From: Rhodococcus sp. IITR03
GTDB taxonomy: Bacteria > Actinomycetota > Actinomycetes > Mycobacteriales > Mycobacteriaceae
Direction of reading: 5' to 3'
Assembly (NCBI GenBank): GCA_001017865.1
Contig: LATQ01000001.1
Span: 2,073,963-2,093,315 of the forward strand
Length of the DNA: 19,353 nucleotides
Position 1 is the stretch's first letter. Each line of letters opens with the position of its first letter. Shown in pieces: positions 9,079-19,353 of the stretch. A program made the position numbers and the translations under genes. A model generated the notes under the pieces. The model was not told where the DNA came from, made no database searches, and saw nothing but the letters and a program-made list of their open reading frames with translations.

Positions 9079-10251
9079 CTAGGGGGTCGCGGTCGAGTCT
9101 TCGGCCTGCTTCGCGAGGTTCTCCGCGACCTCCTTCTGCCAGCTCGCGACCGCCCGGGTGGTGTCGATCTCGAACTCGAAGCGCTTGGTCATGTCCTCGG
9201 TGATGTCCTCGACATCGACGTAGAACTGCTGGTACCAGCGACGCAGCTGGTAGACCGGGCCGTCCTCCTCGGACAGCAGCGGATTGTCGATGGGTGCCTT
9301 GTTCTTCCAGATCTCGACGTCCTGCTCGAAACCGAGCTGCACACCCTCGGCGAACTGTGCGGCCATCCCGGCGGCCATCTCGTCCGACACACCCGGGAGC
9401 TTCTTGACGATCGCGCCGTACTGCAGCACGAACTCGTTGTTGCTCACCGGGTAGTGGCAGTTGATGAGCACCGTCTCGATGGTCTGGCCGTTGGCATCGG
9501 ATTCGAGCCAGTCGATCATGTACGACGGGCCGAAATAGGTCGCTTCCGAACGCAGTTCGGCGTTGGGGTCGTCGTAGTTGGTGCCGCTGATGACGTCCTC
9601 GCGACCGGTCGAGTGCATGTACTGCGTGGCGGTGTGGCCCTCGAAGACGTTCTTGAAGTAGCGCGGGAACGAGTAGTGGATGTAGAAGAAGTGCGCCATG
9701 TCGACGACGTTGTCGACGATCTCGCGGCAGTGCGAACCCTTGATACGCAGGCTCTTCCAGCTCCAGTCCGTCCACTCGTCGGTGCCGTAGCCGGCGATCT
9801 CCGGGATGGTGACGTCCTCCGGCGGCGGATTGCCCTGCGGGTCGTTCCACACGTACAGCTGGCCGTTGCGCTCGAGGGTCGTCCAGGCGCGGGTCTTTGC
9901 GATCGGCGGGACACGCCGGGCGTAGGGGATGTCGGTGCACTTGCCCTTGCCGTTCCAGCGCCAGTCGTGGAACGGGCACGCGATCGAGTCGCCCTTGACC
10001 TCGCCGCGGCTCAGGTCGCCACCCATGTGCCGGCAGTAGGCGTCGAGGACGTTGAGCTGCCCCTTGCTGTCGGCGAACACGACCAGCTTGGTGCCGAAGG
10101 CCTCGATGGAGTGCGGCTTGCCGTCCTGGAAGTCGCGGAGCAGGCCGAGGCAGTGCCAGCCACGGGCGAAGCGGGTGGGAGCGCGCGCCGCCTGGATCTC
10201 GCGGATCTCGACGTCGTCGTCCGGTGTGGAGCGTGCGGTGTCGATGGACAT
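9079..10251 (-). CDS. kshA: 3-ketosteroid 9alpha-hydroxylase oxygenase component (KshA)
   Basis: Intact 390-residue Rieske non-heme iron oxygenase. With the reductase KshB it hydroxylates C9 of 3-ketosteroids, which together with 1,2-dehydrogenation opens ring B. The Rieske [2Fe-2S] ligands are C73, H75, C92 and H95 (CRH and CPFH). The mononuclear iron motif is N181-VV-D184-MA-H187-FFYI-H192. The strings ARGWHCLGLLRDFQDGKPH and EVKGDSIACPFHDW match, from memory, Rhodococcus rhodochrous KshA proteins very closely, far beyond generic Rieske similarity. Start ATG 10251 has GGAGG five bases upstream; the in-frame codon at 10299 lacks a ribosome site. It is first in the operon with the HsaA- and HsaC-like genes. 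The divergent upstream region holds two copies of the shared operator. Rhodococci carry several KshA paralogues with different steroid preference; which one this is cannot be told here. Confidence 0.93.
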   Translation of the reverse strand: MSIDTARSTPDDDVEIREIQAARAPTRFARGWHCLGLLRDFQDGKPHSIEAFGTKLVVFADSKGQLNVLDAYCRHMGGDLSRGEVKGDSIACPFHDWRWNGKGKCTDIPYARRVPPIAKTRAWTTLERNGQLYVWNDPQGNPPPEDVTIPEIAGYGTDEWTDWSWKSLRIKGSHCREIVDNVVDMAHFFYIHYSFPRYFKNVFEGHTATQYMHSTGREDVISGTNYDDPNAELRSEATYFGPSYMIDWLESDANGQTIETVLINCHYPVSNNEFVLQYGAIVKKLPGVSDEMAAGMAAQFAEGVQLGFEQDVEIWKNKAPIDNPLLSEEDGPVYQLRRWYQQFYVDVEDITEDMTKRFEFEIDTTRAVASWQKEVAENLAKQAEDSTATP

Positions 10252-10332
10252 GAATTCCTCCGTGCCGTCAGTGGTGGAGAGACTTGTGATGCGCCTCATG
10301 GAACTCGTCGGCCACTCGCCGCGTGAAGCGTG

Positions 10333-10351
10333 TCTCCCGCTGGATGGAACG
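10333..10351 (-). promoter_or_regulatory. Weak copy of the shared operator upstream of kshA
   Basis: TCTCCCGCTGGATGGAACG has a perfect left half (TCTCCCG) and a degenerate right half. It lies 82 bp upstream of the kshA start. No TAGCGT box is visible at the expected distance on the minus strand, so the kshA promoter is less certain than the others. Confidence 0.4.
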
Positions 10352-10373
10352 CGACAAATCGGTGGGGAGGACG

Positions 10374-10427
10374 CCTCCCGTCACACGGGAGAAGACCTCC
10401 CGGATCGGCGTCGCCGGTCGTTAGCGT
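10374..10427 (+). promoter_or_regulatory. Shared operator and -10 box for the SDR operon
   Basis: CCTCCCGTCACACGGGAGA (10374-10392) is a near-perfect dyad with 7-bp arms and a 3-bp centre. It is followed 29 bp later by TAGCGT (10422-10427), giving a predicted transcript start near 10434 and a leader of about 23 nt. No recognisable -35 box is present, which suits a promoter that needs an activator. The same dyad could also serve the divergent kshA promoter. Confidence 0.6.
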
Positions 10428-10456
10428 CGCGGCACATCACGGCGAAAGGAACGTTC

Positions 10457-11265
10457 ATGGCACGGATGACCGGGAAGGTCGCGCTGATCACGGGCGCGCA
10501 GGTGGGCTGGGGCGCGCATGCGCGACGCGGCTGGCGGAGGAGGGTGCCGACATCGTCGCGCTGGATCTGCCGGGTGGTCGCACGGAGGCCGAACTGGACG
10601 AAACCGCTCGCCTCGTCCGCGCGACGGGCCGCCGGATCGTCACCGGAACAGCGGACGTCCGCGACTTCGACGCGGTGGTCGCAGCGGTGCGGGCCGGAGT
10701 GTCCGAGCTCGGCCCGCTCGACGTCGTCGTCGCGAACGCCGGCATCAGCGACAATCCGGGCCCGTCCTGGGAGATCGACGACGAGATCTGGAACCGGTCG
10801 ATCGACGTCAACCTCACCGGAACGTGGCACACCGTCAAAGCCGGTGTCGCCGAACTCGATCCCGCCGGTGGTTCGGTGATCATCGTCAGCTCGACCGCCG
10901 CGATCAAGGCCGTACCGGGAGCGTCGCACTACTCGGCGGCGAAGCACGCGGTCACGGGTCTGGCCAAGACCCTGGCGAACGAACTCGGACCGCGGGCGAT
11001 CCGCGTCAACACCGTTCATCCGGGTGCGGCGGCGACACCGATGACGCTCAACCCCGCGACCTTCGCGCGGTTGCGTCCCGATCTCGAGGCGCCCACCGCC
11101 GACGACGCCGCGGAGGTGCTGTCGACGAAGACGCTGTTGCGCGTGCCGTGGGTCGAACCGGCCGACGTGAGCAATGCGGTGTTGTTCCTCGCATCCGACG
11201 AATCCCGTTACGTCACCGGCCTGCAGATGGTCGTCGACGGCGGCCTGACCCAGAAGGTGGCGTGA
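10457..11265 (+). CDS. SDR-family oxidoreductase, mycofactocin-associated type, frameshifted
   Basis: About 269 residues; classical short-chain dehydrogenase. ATG 10457 has AAAGGAA upstream. It shows the cofactor loop (LITGA-x-GGLGRA, with a lost base near 10503), ADVRD, VVANAGI, catalytic S-x-YSAAK (SHYSAAKHAVTG), and RVNTVHPG followed by a long substrate loop and ESRYVTGLQMVVDGG. The loop and the EEGADIVALD start resemble the carveol-dehydrogenase-like subfamily, whose members hold NAD tightly and are recycled through mycofactocin. A hydroxysteroid dehydrogenase role, such as 17beta-OH or 3-OH oxidation, is inferred from the neighbours only. Its stop overlaps the next gene as TGATG. Confidence 0.85.
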
Positions 11266-12099
11266 TGAGCGGACGTCTGGACGGGAAGGTCGCGCTGATC
11301 ACCGGCGCGGCGCGGGGGATGGGCCGCGCCAGGCGGTGCGGTTCGGCGCAGGAGGGCGCCGACATCGTCGCCGTCGACGTGTGCGCCCCGGTGGACCACG
11401 CGACCACCCCCGGCGCGTCACCTGCCGATCTCGCGGAGACCGTGCGACTGGTGGAATCGGTCGGCCGGAAGATCTGTGCCTTCGAGGTGGACGTGCGCGA
11501 CCAGCCGTCGCTCGACGACGCGGTGGCGCAAGGGGTCGCCGCGCTCGGCCGGCTCGACGTCGTGTGCGCGACGGCGGGGCATCAGCTCGTCGGGCCGGGC
11601 GACGGAGATGGACTCCGAACGCTGGCAGACCATGCTCGACGTCAACCTCACCGGCGTGTGGCGCACGTGCAAGGCCGCGATCCCGCACATCGTGACCGGT
11701 GGTCGCGGAGGTTCGATCGTGCTCGTCAGTTCGATCGCCGGTCTGCGCGGGCTCGTGAGCGTCGGGCACTACACCGCCGCCAAGCACGGTGTGGTGGGGC
11801 TGATGAAGTCGCTCGCCAACGAACTCGCCCCGCATCGGGTGCGGGTCAACACGATCCACCCCGCCAACACCCGGACCACGATGGTGGAGAACCCGGCCAC
11901 GATGCGCACCTTCTGCCCGGGTGTCGAGAACCCGACGCGGGAGCAGTTCGAGGCGGCCCTGCAGTCGATGCACCTGCTCCCCGTGCCGTTGATCGAACCC
12001 GAGGACATCGCGAACGCGAGCCTGTTCCTCGCATCCGAGGAGTCCCGCTACATCACCGGTGTCACCCTGCCCGTCGACGCCGGTCACTGCATCAAGTAA
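11265..12099 (+). CDS. Second SDR-family oxidoreductase, mycofactocin-associated type, frameshifted
   Basis: About 277 residues; ATG 11265 overlaps the stop of the preceding SDR gene, so the two are coupled. It opens with GRLDGKVALITGAARGMGRA, then AVDVCAPVDHATTPGASPADL, an insertion after the second beta strand typical of the mycofactocin-associated SDRs (carveol dehydrogenase group). The catalytic stretch is SSIAG...GHYTAAKHGVVG, followed by RVNTIHPANTRTTM and ESRYITGVTLPVDAG. A compensated pair of indels garbles 11331-11346, and an extra G near 11585 shifts the frame. Substrate is not readable; a steroid or terpenoid secondary alcohol is likely. The two tandem SDRs differ enough to have different substrates or stereochemistry. 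It ends 69 bp before the stop of the convergent steroid monooxygenase gene. Confidence 0.86.
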
Positions 12100-12168
12100 G
12101 CACTGGGCCGGACCACCACCGGTTGCGCCCGGACGAATTGCTCGACGCGCACCGGTCGGTCCTTTGTC

Positions 12169-13818
12169 CTACCGTCCGGGGTCGCGGCCTCGAGGATCGC
12201 GAACCCCTTGTACCCGGATTCGGCGACCTCCGTGATGATCTCGCGGTAGACGCCGAAGCCACCGAGGAAGGGCATGAACACGCGGGGCCGCCCCGGGATG
12301 TTCGCGCGAGGTACCAGGAGTTCGCGGAGTTCAGCAGCGACGCCTCGGCCCGGTTGCGGCATTCCTCCACCCAGTCGGCGACGGCCTCCGGCGTGCCCTC
12401 GATACCGGCGGCGCCGCGCGCATCGAGATAGGCGATCGCGTCGGCGACCCAGTCGACGTGGAGTTCGGAGTGCAACACCATGTTCGCGAGGACCGACGGA
12501 CTGCCGGGACCGGTGAGGTTGAAGAAGTTGGGGAAGCCGTCGATGCCGAGTCCGAGATAGGTCTGCGGGCCGGCCGCCCACTTCTCCTTCAGGGTGCGGC
12601 CACCGCGGCCGACGATCTCGAGCTTGTCGAGCGAACCGGTCATGGCGTCGAAGCCGGTCGCGAGGACGATCACGTCGAGGTCGTAGTGCGCGCCGGTGGT
12701 GACGATGCCGGTCTCGTCCATACCGACGAGCGGCGTGCTGCGCAGGTCGACGAGTTCGACGTTGTCACGGTTGTACGTCTCGTAGTACCCGCTGTCGGTG
12801 ACGATGCGCTTGGCGCCGATCGCGTGGTCCTTGGGGATCAGCAGCTCGGCGACCGCGGGATCGTCGACGACCGCGCGGATCTTCTCCTCCCAGAACGCAC
12901 GGGCGGTGTCGTTGGCGGCGGGATCGGTGAGCTGATCGGGGAACGCCTTGGAATAAAGGACGCCGCCGAGCTTCCAGCGTTCCTCGTAGACGGCGCGTCG
13001 TTCGTCCTCGGAGACCTCGAGTGCCGACTTCGGGTGCGGCCGGTGCGGAGAGCCGCCGCCGGATTCCCGTGACAGCCGGCGCCGTTCGGCGTAGTTCGCC
13101 TTCTGCTCGGCGCGGGTGGCGTCGTCGAGCGGCACGTTGCCGGCGGGGATGCTGTAGTTCGCCGAGCGCTGGAAGACGAACAGCCGCTCGGCCTGCTCGG
13201 CGATGATCGGGATCGACTGGATGCCCGACGATCCGGTGCCGATCACGCCGACGCGCTTGCCGGTGAGATCGACGCGTCGTGGGGCCAGCGGGCCGTGTGG
13301 ACGATGTCGCCGGTGAAGCGGTCGAGGCCGTCGAATGCCGGGGTGTTCGCGTTCGACAGCGGCCCGGCGGCCACGACGAGGAAGCGGGCCGAGACCTCGT
13401 CACCGCGATCGGTGCGCACGGTCCAGCGCAGGGCGTCCTCGTCGAGGACCGCGGAGGTGACGCGGGTGTCGAACCGGATGTCGCGGCGCAGGTCGAAGCG
13501 GTCGGCGACGTGCTCGAGATAGGCGAGGATCTCGGGCTGGGTGGCGTACTTCTCGCTCCAGTTCACTCCTGCTCGAGTTCGGGGGAGAAGGAATAGGAGT
13601 AGTCGATCGACTCGACGTCGCAGCGCGCGCCGGGGGTAGCGGTTCCAGTACCAGACCCCGCCCACCCCCGACGCGGCCTCGAACGCGCGGACCGTCAGGC
13701 CCTGGCTGCGGAATCGGTGGATCGCGTAGAGGCCGGCGATGCCGGCCCCGACCACGACGACGTCGTACGAGGTGGCATCGGGTGCGGTGACGACGGATCG
13801 GAAATGCTGTCCGTTCAA
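12169..13818 (-). CDS. Steroid (progesterone) Baeyer-Villiger monooxygenase, frameshifted
   Basis: Type I flavin BVMO that closely matches, from memory, the R. rhodochrous steroid monooxygenase (STMO), which converts progesterone to testosterone acetate with NADPH, FAD and O2. Features: FAD Rossmann motif GAGIAG at residues 24-29; BVMO fingerprint FTGDIVHTARWP at about 168-179; NADPH motif GTGSSG soon after; then FNLTGPGSPSVLANM and VFMPFLGGFGVYREI. The TTG start at 13818 (MNGQHFRSVVTAPDAT) agrees with the remembered STMO N-terminus and has AAGGA upstream. Indels: extra C near 13632 and lost bases near 13566, 13268 and 12312. Restoring one more G near 12187 gives an end ILEGRDPGR with TAG at 12169-12171 and the family length of about 550 residues. 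As read without that fix the frame runs on to 12084. Confidence 0.9.
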
Positions 13819-13887
13819 CTTGGAGTCCTTCCACGAGCGCGAACGGTCCGGTCCCGGAACGGACACGGAGGTTCATGAAGTGGCCTC

Positions 13888-13941
13888 ACGCTAGGGCTGC
13901 GGGAACGGGCGGGGCACCGGTCTCTCCCGCCCAGCGGGTCG
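13888..13941 (-). promoter_or_regulatory. Shared operator and -10 box of the steroid monooxygenase gene
   Basis: TCTCCCGCCCAGCGGGTCG (13923-13941) lies 29 bp upstream of a minus-strand TAGCGT (13893-13888). The predicted transcript start is near 13881, leaving a leader of about 63 nt before the TTG. The operator agrees at 17 of 19 positions with the one before the KstD-like gene at 18336. No good -35 box is present. Confidence 0.6.
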
Positions 13942-13990
13942 TTTCCGCGGACGCGGTGGAGCGAGCGGAACAGCGTGATCCCGATGTCTA

Positions 13991-14006
13991 CGTGATCTGC
14001 GTCACG
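13991..14006. promoter_or_regulatory. CRP/GlxR-type binding site candidate
   Basis: CGTGATCTGCGTCACG is a dyad with GTGA-N6-TCAC halves, the pattern bound by actinobacterial CRP-family proteins. It lies between the divergent monooxygenase and dnaK genes, just upstream of the SigH-like promoter, and could serve either. Confidence 0.45.
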
Positions 14007-14009
14007 CTC

Positions 14010-14035
14010 GGAACAAAAGTCCACTACCTGCCGTT
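14010..14035 (+). promoter_or_regulatory. SigH/SigR-type promoter of the dnaK operon
   Basis: GGAAC (14010-14014) and GTT (14033-14035), 18 bp apart, match the consensus of SigH/SigR stress sigma factors, which are known to drive dnaK in related actinobacteria. It lies 170 bp upstream of dnaK, before the HspR sites. A TTGACG at 14077-14082 could be a -35 box of a housekeeping promoter, but its -10 is poor. Confidence 0.5.
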
Positions 14036-14050
14036 GGACGAGTCAGGCAA

Positions 14051-16036
<1,986 letters not shown>

Positions 16037-16040
<4 letters not shown>

Positions 16041-16681
16041 GTGCCGACAAGCCCGAGCAGGAACCGGTGACCGTCACCGACAAGCGACGGATCGACCCCG
16101 AGACCTTCGAGGTGCGCGACCCCGCCGAGGAGCCGCGCGCCGAGGAGGGCGAGGTGATCGAGTCGGTTCCTGCGGAGGGTGAGGCCGAGAAGGCCGAGCA
16201 GACCGAAGAGCAGTCGCAGGAGGCGAAGGAACTCGCCGAGCGCACCGCCGACCTGCAGCGCGTGAGCGCGGAGTACGCGAACTACCGTCGCCGCGCCGAG
16301 GCGCAGCGCACGGCGATCGCGGAGGAGGCCAAGGCCTCCGTCGCGGCGAAGTTCCTCGACGTCCTCGACGACCTCGACCGGGCCCGCGCCCACGGCGACC
16401 TGGAGACGGGCCCGCTGAAGGCGCTCTCCGGCAAGCTGACCGGTGTGTTCGACAGTGTCGGACTCGTCGCGTTCGGCGAGGAAGGCGACGCCTTCGATCC
16501 CGAGCTGCACGAGGCCGTCCAGATGGAAGGCGACGGTCACCACCCGGTGCTCGGAGCGGTGCTCCGCAAGGGTTACCGCTTCGGCGACCGCATCCTGCGG
16601 CACGCGATGGTGACGGTCACCGACGGCGATCCGGCGGACACGCCGGGTGACGCGCCGTCGGCGGAGCCGGGCACAGAGTAA
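16037..16681 (+). CDS. grpE: Nucleotide exchange factor GrpE
   Basis: Intact 214-residue protein. The GTG start at 16037 overlaps the dnaK stop. An acidic, disordered N-terminus (about residues 1-60) leads into a long coiled coil ([21 protein letters not shown]) and [18 protein letters not shown]. The beta domain follows ([29 protein letters not shown]) with a short Ala/Pro-rich tail. It releases ADP from DnaK. Unlike its neighbours it has no frame break. Confidence 0.97.
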
Positions 16682-16713
16682 GAACAAGAAAACGCGAGAG
16701 GAGGAGACGCCCG

Positions 16714-17881
16714 GTGAGCCAGCGGGAGTGGATCGAGAAGGACTTCTACAAGGACCTGGGCGTCTCCCCCGACGCAACGCAGGACGAGATCAAGAAGGCC
16801 TACCGGAAACTGGCGCGGGACCTGCATCCCGACGCCAACCCCGGTGATACCAAGGCCGAGGAACGTTTCAAGGCCGTCAGCGAGGCCAACGCCGTCCTGT
16901 CGGATCCCGCCAAGCGCAAGGAATACGACGAGACCCGGCGCCTGTTCGCCTCCGGCGGCATGCCGGGCGGCTTCCGTCCCGGCGCCGGCGGATTCTCCGG
17001 TGGGACCGGAGCGACCTTCGACATCGGCGACCTGTTCGGCGGCGGCGGCGACGGTGGGCTCGGCGACCTCTTCGGTGGCCTGTTCAACCGCGCCGGTGGC
17101 GGCACTGCTTCCACCGCCGGCCGTTCGCGTCCACGTCGCGGCTCCGATGTCGAGACCGAGACGACGCTCGACTTCCGCGACGCCGTCCAGGGCGTCACGG
17201 TTCCCCTGCGGATGACCAGCCGGCGCCGTGCACCACCTGCCACGCAGCGGTGCCCAGCCGGGAACGAGCCCGCGGGTCTGCCCGAACTGCAACGGAAGCG
17301 GTGTGGTCTCCCGTAACCAGGGCGCGTTCGGATTCTCGGAACCGTGCGACGACTGCCGGGGCAGCGGATCGATCATCGACAACCCCTGCAGCGACTGCCG
17401 CGGTACCGGTGTGCAGAACCGCACCCGCACCATCACCGTGCGGTCCCCGCAGGCATCAAGGACGGCTCGCGTATCCGCCTCGCCGGTCAGGGTGAGGCCG
17501 GTCTGCGCGGCGCCCCGTCCGGCGACCTGTTCGTGACGGTGCACGTGCGCCCCGACCGCGTGTTCGGACGTGAGGGCGACGATCTGACCTCGTGCTGCCC
17601 GTCAGCTACGGCGAACTCGTCCTCGGCGGCACCGTCTCGGTGCCGACCTCGACGGCCGCGTCGGACTGAAGATCCCGCCGGGAACGGTCGACGGCCGGGT
17701 CCTGCGGGTCCGCGGACGCGGCGTCCCCAAGCGCGGGGGCGGCGCCGGTGATCTTCTCGTCACGGTGAAGGTCGCGATCCCGCAGAATCTCGACGAGAAG
17801 GCGACCGAAGCGCTGCACAACTATCTTCGTGCAGAAGAGGCAAGCGGTTTCGATCCTCGAGAGGGATGGGCAGGTGCGTGA
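16714..17881 (+). CDS. dnaJ: Co-chaperone DnaJ (Hsp40), frameshifted
   Basis: Type I Hsp40, about 390 residues after correction. GTG start at 16714 with GGAGGAG upstream. The J domain holds the HPD motif ([11 protein letters not shown]); a Gly/Phe-rich linker with [15 protein letters not shown] follows. The zinc region has four repeats: CTTCHGSG (broken by a lost G), [16 protein letters not shown] and CSDCRGTG. The C-terminal substrate domain shows [17 protein letters not shown] and [18 protein letters not shown]. Lost single bases near 17220, 17245, 17445, 17594 and 17655 each restore the family sequence when added back. It delivers clients to DnaK and stimulates its ATPase. The stop TGA overlaps the hspR ATG by one base. 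Confidence 0.96.
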
Positions 17882-18285
17882 TGAGCGAGACGAGAATGCC
17901 ACGGGATCTGTCACCGGACCCCGATGCGCGCGTCTACGTCATCTCGGTGGCAGCAGAACTCGCCGGGATGCATGCGCAGACGCTGCGTAACTACGACCGG
18001 CTCGGACTCGTCACCCCGCACCGCACCAGCGGTGGCGGCCGCCGGTACTCGCCGCGCGACGTCGAACTGCTGCGCGAAGTGCAGCGCCTCTCCCAGGACG
18101 AAGGTGTCAACCTCGCCGGGATCAAGCGGATCATAGAGCTGACCAACCAGGTCGAGGCGCTGCAGCAGCGCGTCGCCGAACTCAACGCAGAGGTCGCCCA
18201 GTTGCGTTCGACGCGCGGCGATCTGGTGCCGATTCCGCGCAGCAACGCCCTCGTGGTGTGGAAGCCGCGCAACAGACGAGACTGA
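17881..18285 (+). CDS. hspR: Heat-shock repressor HspR (MerR family)
   Basis: Intact 134-residue MerR-type regulator starting at ATG 17881. The helix-turn-helix (VYVISVAAELAGMHAQTLRNYDRLGLV) and wing (GGRRYSPRDVELLREVQRL) occupy residues about 17-80, followed by a coiled coil (NQVEALQQRVAELNAEVAQL). As the last gene of the dnaK operon it closes a feedback loop: with DnaK as co-repressor it binds the HAIR sites upstream of dnaK. A codon-overlap with dnaJ ensures co-expression. No clear terminator is visible after it. Confidence 0.96.
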   Translation: MSETRMPRDLSPDPDARVYVISVAAELAGMHAQTLRNYDRLGLVTPHRTSGGGRRYSPRDVELLREVQRLSQDEGVNLAGIKRIIELTNQVEALQQRVAELNAEVAQLRSTRGDLVPIPRSNALVVWKPRNRRD

Positions 18286-18335
18286 CCGCACCGCGTCGAG
18301 CGGGACTGATCCGCCGGAACGGTCGAGAACGAAAA

Positions 18336-18388
18336 TCTCCCGCCCAGCGAGACGATCGCCCTGTGCGGACCCGAGGTCTGCCTAGTGT
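18336..18388 (+). promoter_or_regulatory. Shared operator and -10 box of the KstD-like gene
   Basis: TCTCCCGCCCAGCGAGACG (18336-18354) is followed 28 bp later by TAGTGT (18383-18388). Predicted transcript start is near 18395, with GGAAGG eight bases before the ATG at 18428. The left 14 bases are identical to the operator of the steroid monooxygenase gene on the other side of the dnaK operon. Confidence 0.6.
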
Positions 18389-18427
18389 GGCGTGTTCCAC
18401 ACGAACGGTCGACGGAAGGCAACAGTC

Positions 18428-19353
18428 ATGGCGGAGTGGGCGGAAGAATGCGACGTCCTCGTGGTGGGGTCGGGAGCCGGAGGGTGCTGCGGTGCGTACA
18501 CCGCTGCACGCGAAGGGCTGTCGGTGATCCTCGTCGAGGCGTCCGAGTACTTCGGCGGCACCACGGCGTACTCCGGGGGCGGCGGCGTCTGGTTCCCCAC
18601 CAACGCGGTCCTGCAGCGCGCCGGTGACGACGACACCCTCGAGGACGCACTGACCTACTACCACGCGGTCGTCGGCGACCGCACCCCGCGCGAGCTGCAG
18701 GAGGCCTACGTCCGCGGCGGCGCCCCGCTGATCGACTATCTCGAGTCCGACGACGACCTCGAATTCATGGTCTACCCGTGGCCCGACTACTTCGGCAAGG
18801 CGCCCAAGGCCCGTGCCAGGGACGTCACATCGTCCCGTCGCCGCTGCCCATCGCCGCCGATCCCGAACTCAACGAGTCGATCCGCGGCCCGCTCGGCCGC
18901 GAACGCAACGGCGAACCCCTGCCCGACATGCTCATCGGCGGTCGCGCGCTCGTCGGACGATTCCTCATCGCCCTGCGCAAGTACCGAACGTGGAGCTGTA
19001 CCGGAACACCCCGCTCGAGGAACTGATCGTCGAGGACGGAACCGTGGTGGGCGCGATCGTCGAGCACGACGGCGAGCGACGGGCGATCCGCGCGCGCAAG
19101 GGCGTCGTCCTCGCCGCCGGTGGCTTCGATCAGAACGACGAGATGCGCGGCAAGTACGGGGTGCCGGCGCGCGCGGGACTCGATGGGCCGTGGTCGAATC
19201 TCGCAAGGCCCACGGAGGCGGGCATCGCCGTCGGCGCCGGACGTGGGACCCTGGAGTGGATCAGGCCCTGGGTGGTCGCCGGGGACTGACCCACCCGGAC
19301 GGACGCTCGGCGTCGGCCGTGTGCTTCGACGGGGCGACATCTTTGTCGACCAG
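18428..19353 (+). CDS. KstD-like 3-ketosteroid dehydrogenase flavoprotein, 5' part, frameshifted
   Basis: FAD-dependent dehydrogenase of the 3-ketosteroid Delta1-dehydrogenase / fumarate-reductase fold; the window ends inside it, with about 310 residues present. FAD motif GSGAGG at residues 14-19, ribose-binding VEAS, then FGGTTAYSGGGGVWFPTN, a KstD/KsdD signature. Later come ALTYYHAVVGDRTP, GGRALVGRFLIALRKY and RKGVVLAAGGFDQND. KstD introduces the 1,2-double bond that makes ring A aromatise after 9alpha-hydroxylation. Lost bases near 18816 and 18988 change frame, and 19175-19300 is garbled by several indels, so the apparent stop at 19289 is not believed. Start chosen for GGAAGG upstream. Related 3-ketosteroid Delta4-dehydrogenases share this fold; the discriminating C-terminal residues are outside the window. 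Confidence 0.82.
   Translation, partial: MAEWAEECDVLVVGSGAGGCCGAYTAAREGLSVILVEASEYFGGTTAYSGGGGVWFPTNAVLQRAGDDDTLEDALTYYHAVVGDRTPRELQEAYVRGGAPLIDYLESDDDLEFMVYPWPDYFGKAPKARARDVTSSRRRCPSPPIPNSTSRSAARSAANATANPCPTCSSAVARSSDDSSSPCASTERGAVPEHPARGTDRRGRNRGGRDRRARRRATGDPRAQGRRPRRRWLRSERRDARQVRGAGARGTRWAVVESRKAHGGGHRRRRRTWDPGVDQALGGRRGLTHPDGRSASAVCFDGATSLST

Noticed and set aside
10252..10456. KstR-type operator in the kshA upstream region
   Set aside because: No TnnAACnnGTTnnA-like dyad was found between kshA and the SDR gene, so the cholesterol repressor is not an obvious regulator here.
13866..13876. GTG 13866 or ATG 13876 as start of the steroid monooxygenase
   Set aside because: Neither has a Shine-Dalgarno sequence; ATG 13876 is in another frame. 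TTG 13818 has AAGGA upstream and gives an N-terminus like the known enzyme.

Overview
The window comes from a high-GC actinobacterium, almost certainly Rhodococcus of the R. rhodochrous / R. pyridinivorans type. The evidence is the codon use, an iniBAC-type dynamin operon, an HspR-controlled dnaK operon, and steroid-degradation proteins that closely resemble, from memory, R. rhodochrous KshA and steroid monooxygenase. About forty single-base indels, mostly lost G or C in short homopolymers, break most of the long genes. Even dnaK and dnaJ are affected, so these look like sequence errors rather than gene decay. Gene bounds below follow the protein through the frame changes.

Layout. 1-4738 (+): an iniB-like Gly/Ala/Leu repeat protein (5' end outside the window), iniA and iniC, ending at a hairpin. 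4770-5024 (-): a small four-cysteine protein. 5175-5879 (+): a PadR-type regulator. 5891-6680 (-): an IclR-type regulator. 6888-10251 (-): an operon kshA, hsaA-like, hsaC-like, closed by a long hairpin. 10457-12099 (+): two overlapping SDR genes of the mycofactocin-associated type. 12169-13818 (-): steroid (progesterone) Baeyer-Villiger monooxygenase. 14205-18285 (+): dnaK-grpE-dnaJ-hspR with HAIR elements and a SigH-like promoter. 18428 to the end (+): a KstD-like flavoprotein, cut by the window edge.

The central stretch and the right edge read as one catabolic module for C21 steroids. STMO would turn the 20-keto side chain into a 17-acetate ester. The SDRs could oxidise hydroxysteroids. The KstD-like enzyme and KshA would open ring B, and the HsaA/HsaC-like pair would hydroxylate and cleave the aromatised ring A. 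No KshB, HsaB, HsaD or acetate esterase is present here.

The strongest unexplained signal is a 19-bp dyad, TCTCCC-N7-GGGAGA. It occurs in the promoter regions of the small Cys protein/padR, kshA/SDR, STMO and KstD-like genes. In four of them it lies 27-29 bp upstream of a TAGCGT or TAGTGT -10 box. This points to a single regulon under a shared, probably activating, regulator. Two of these sites flank the dnaK operon, which sits inside the steroid island.
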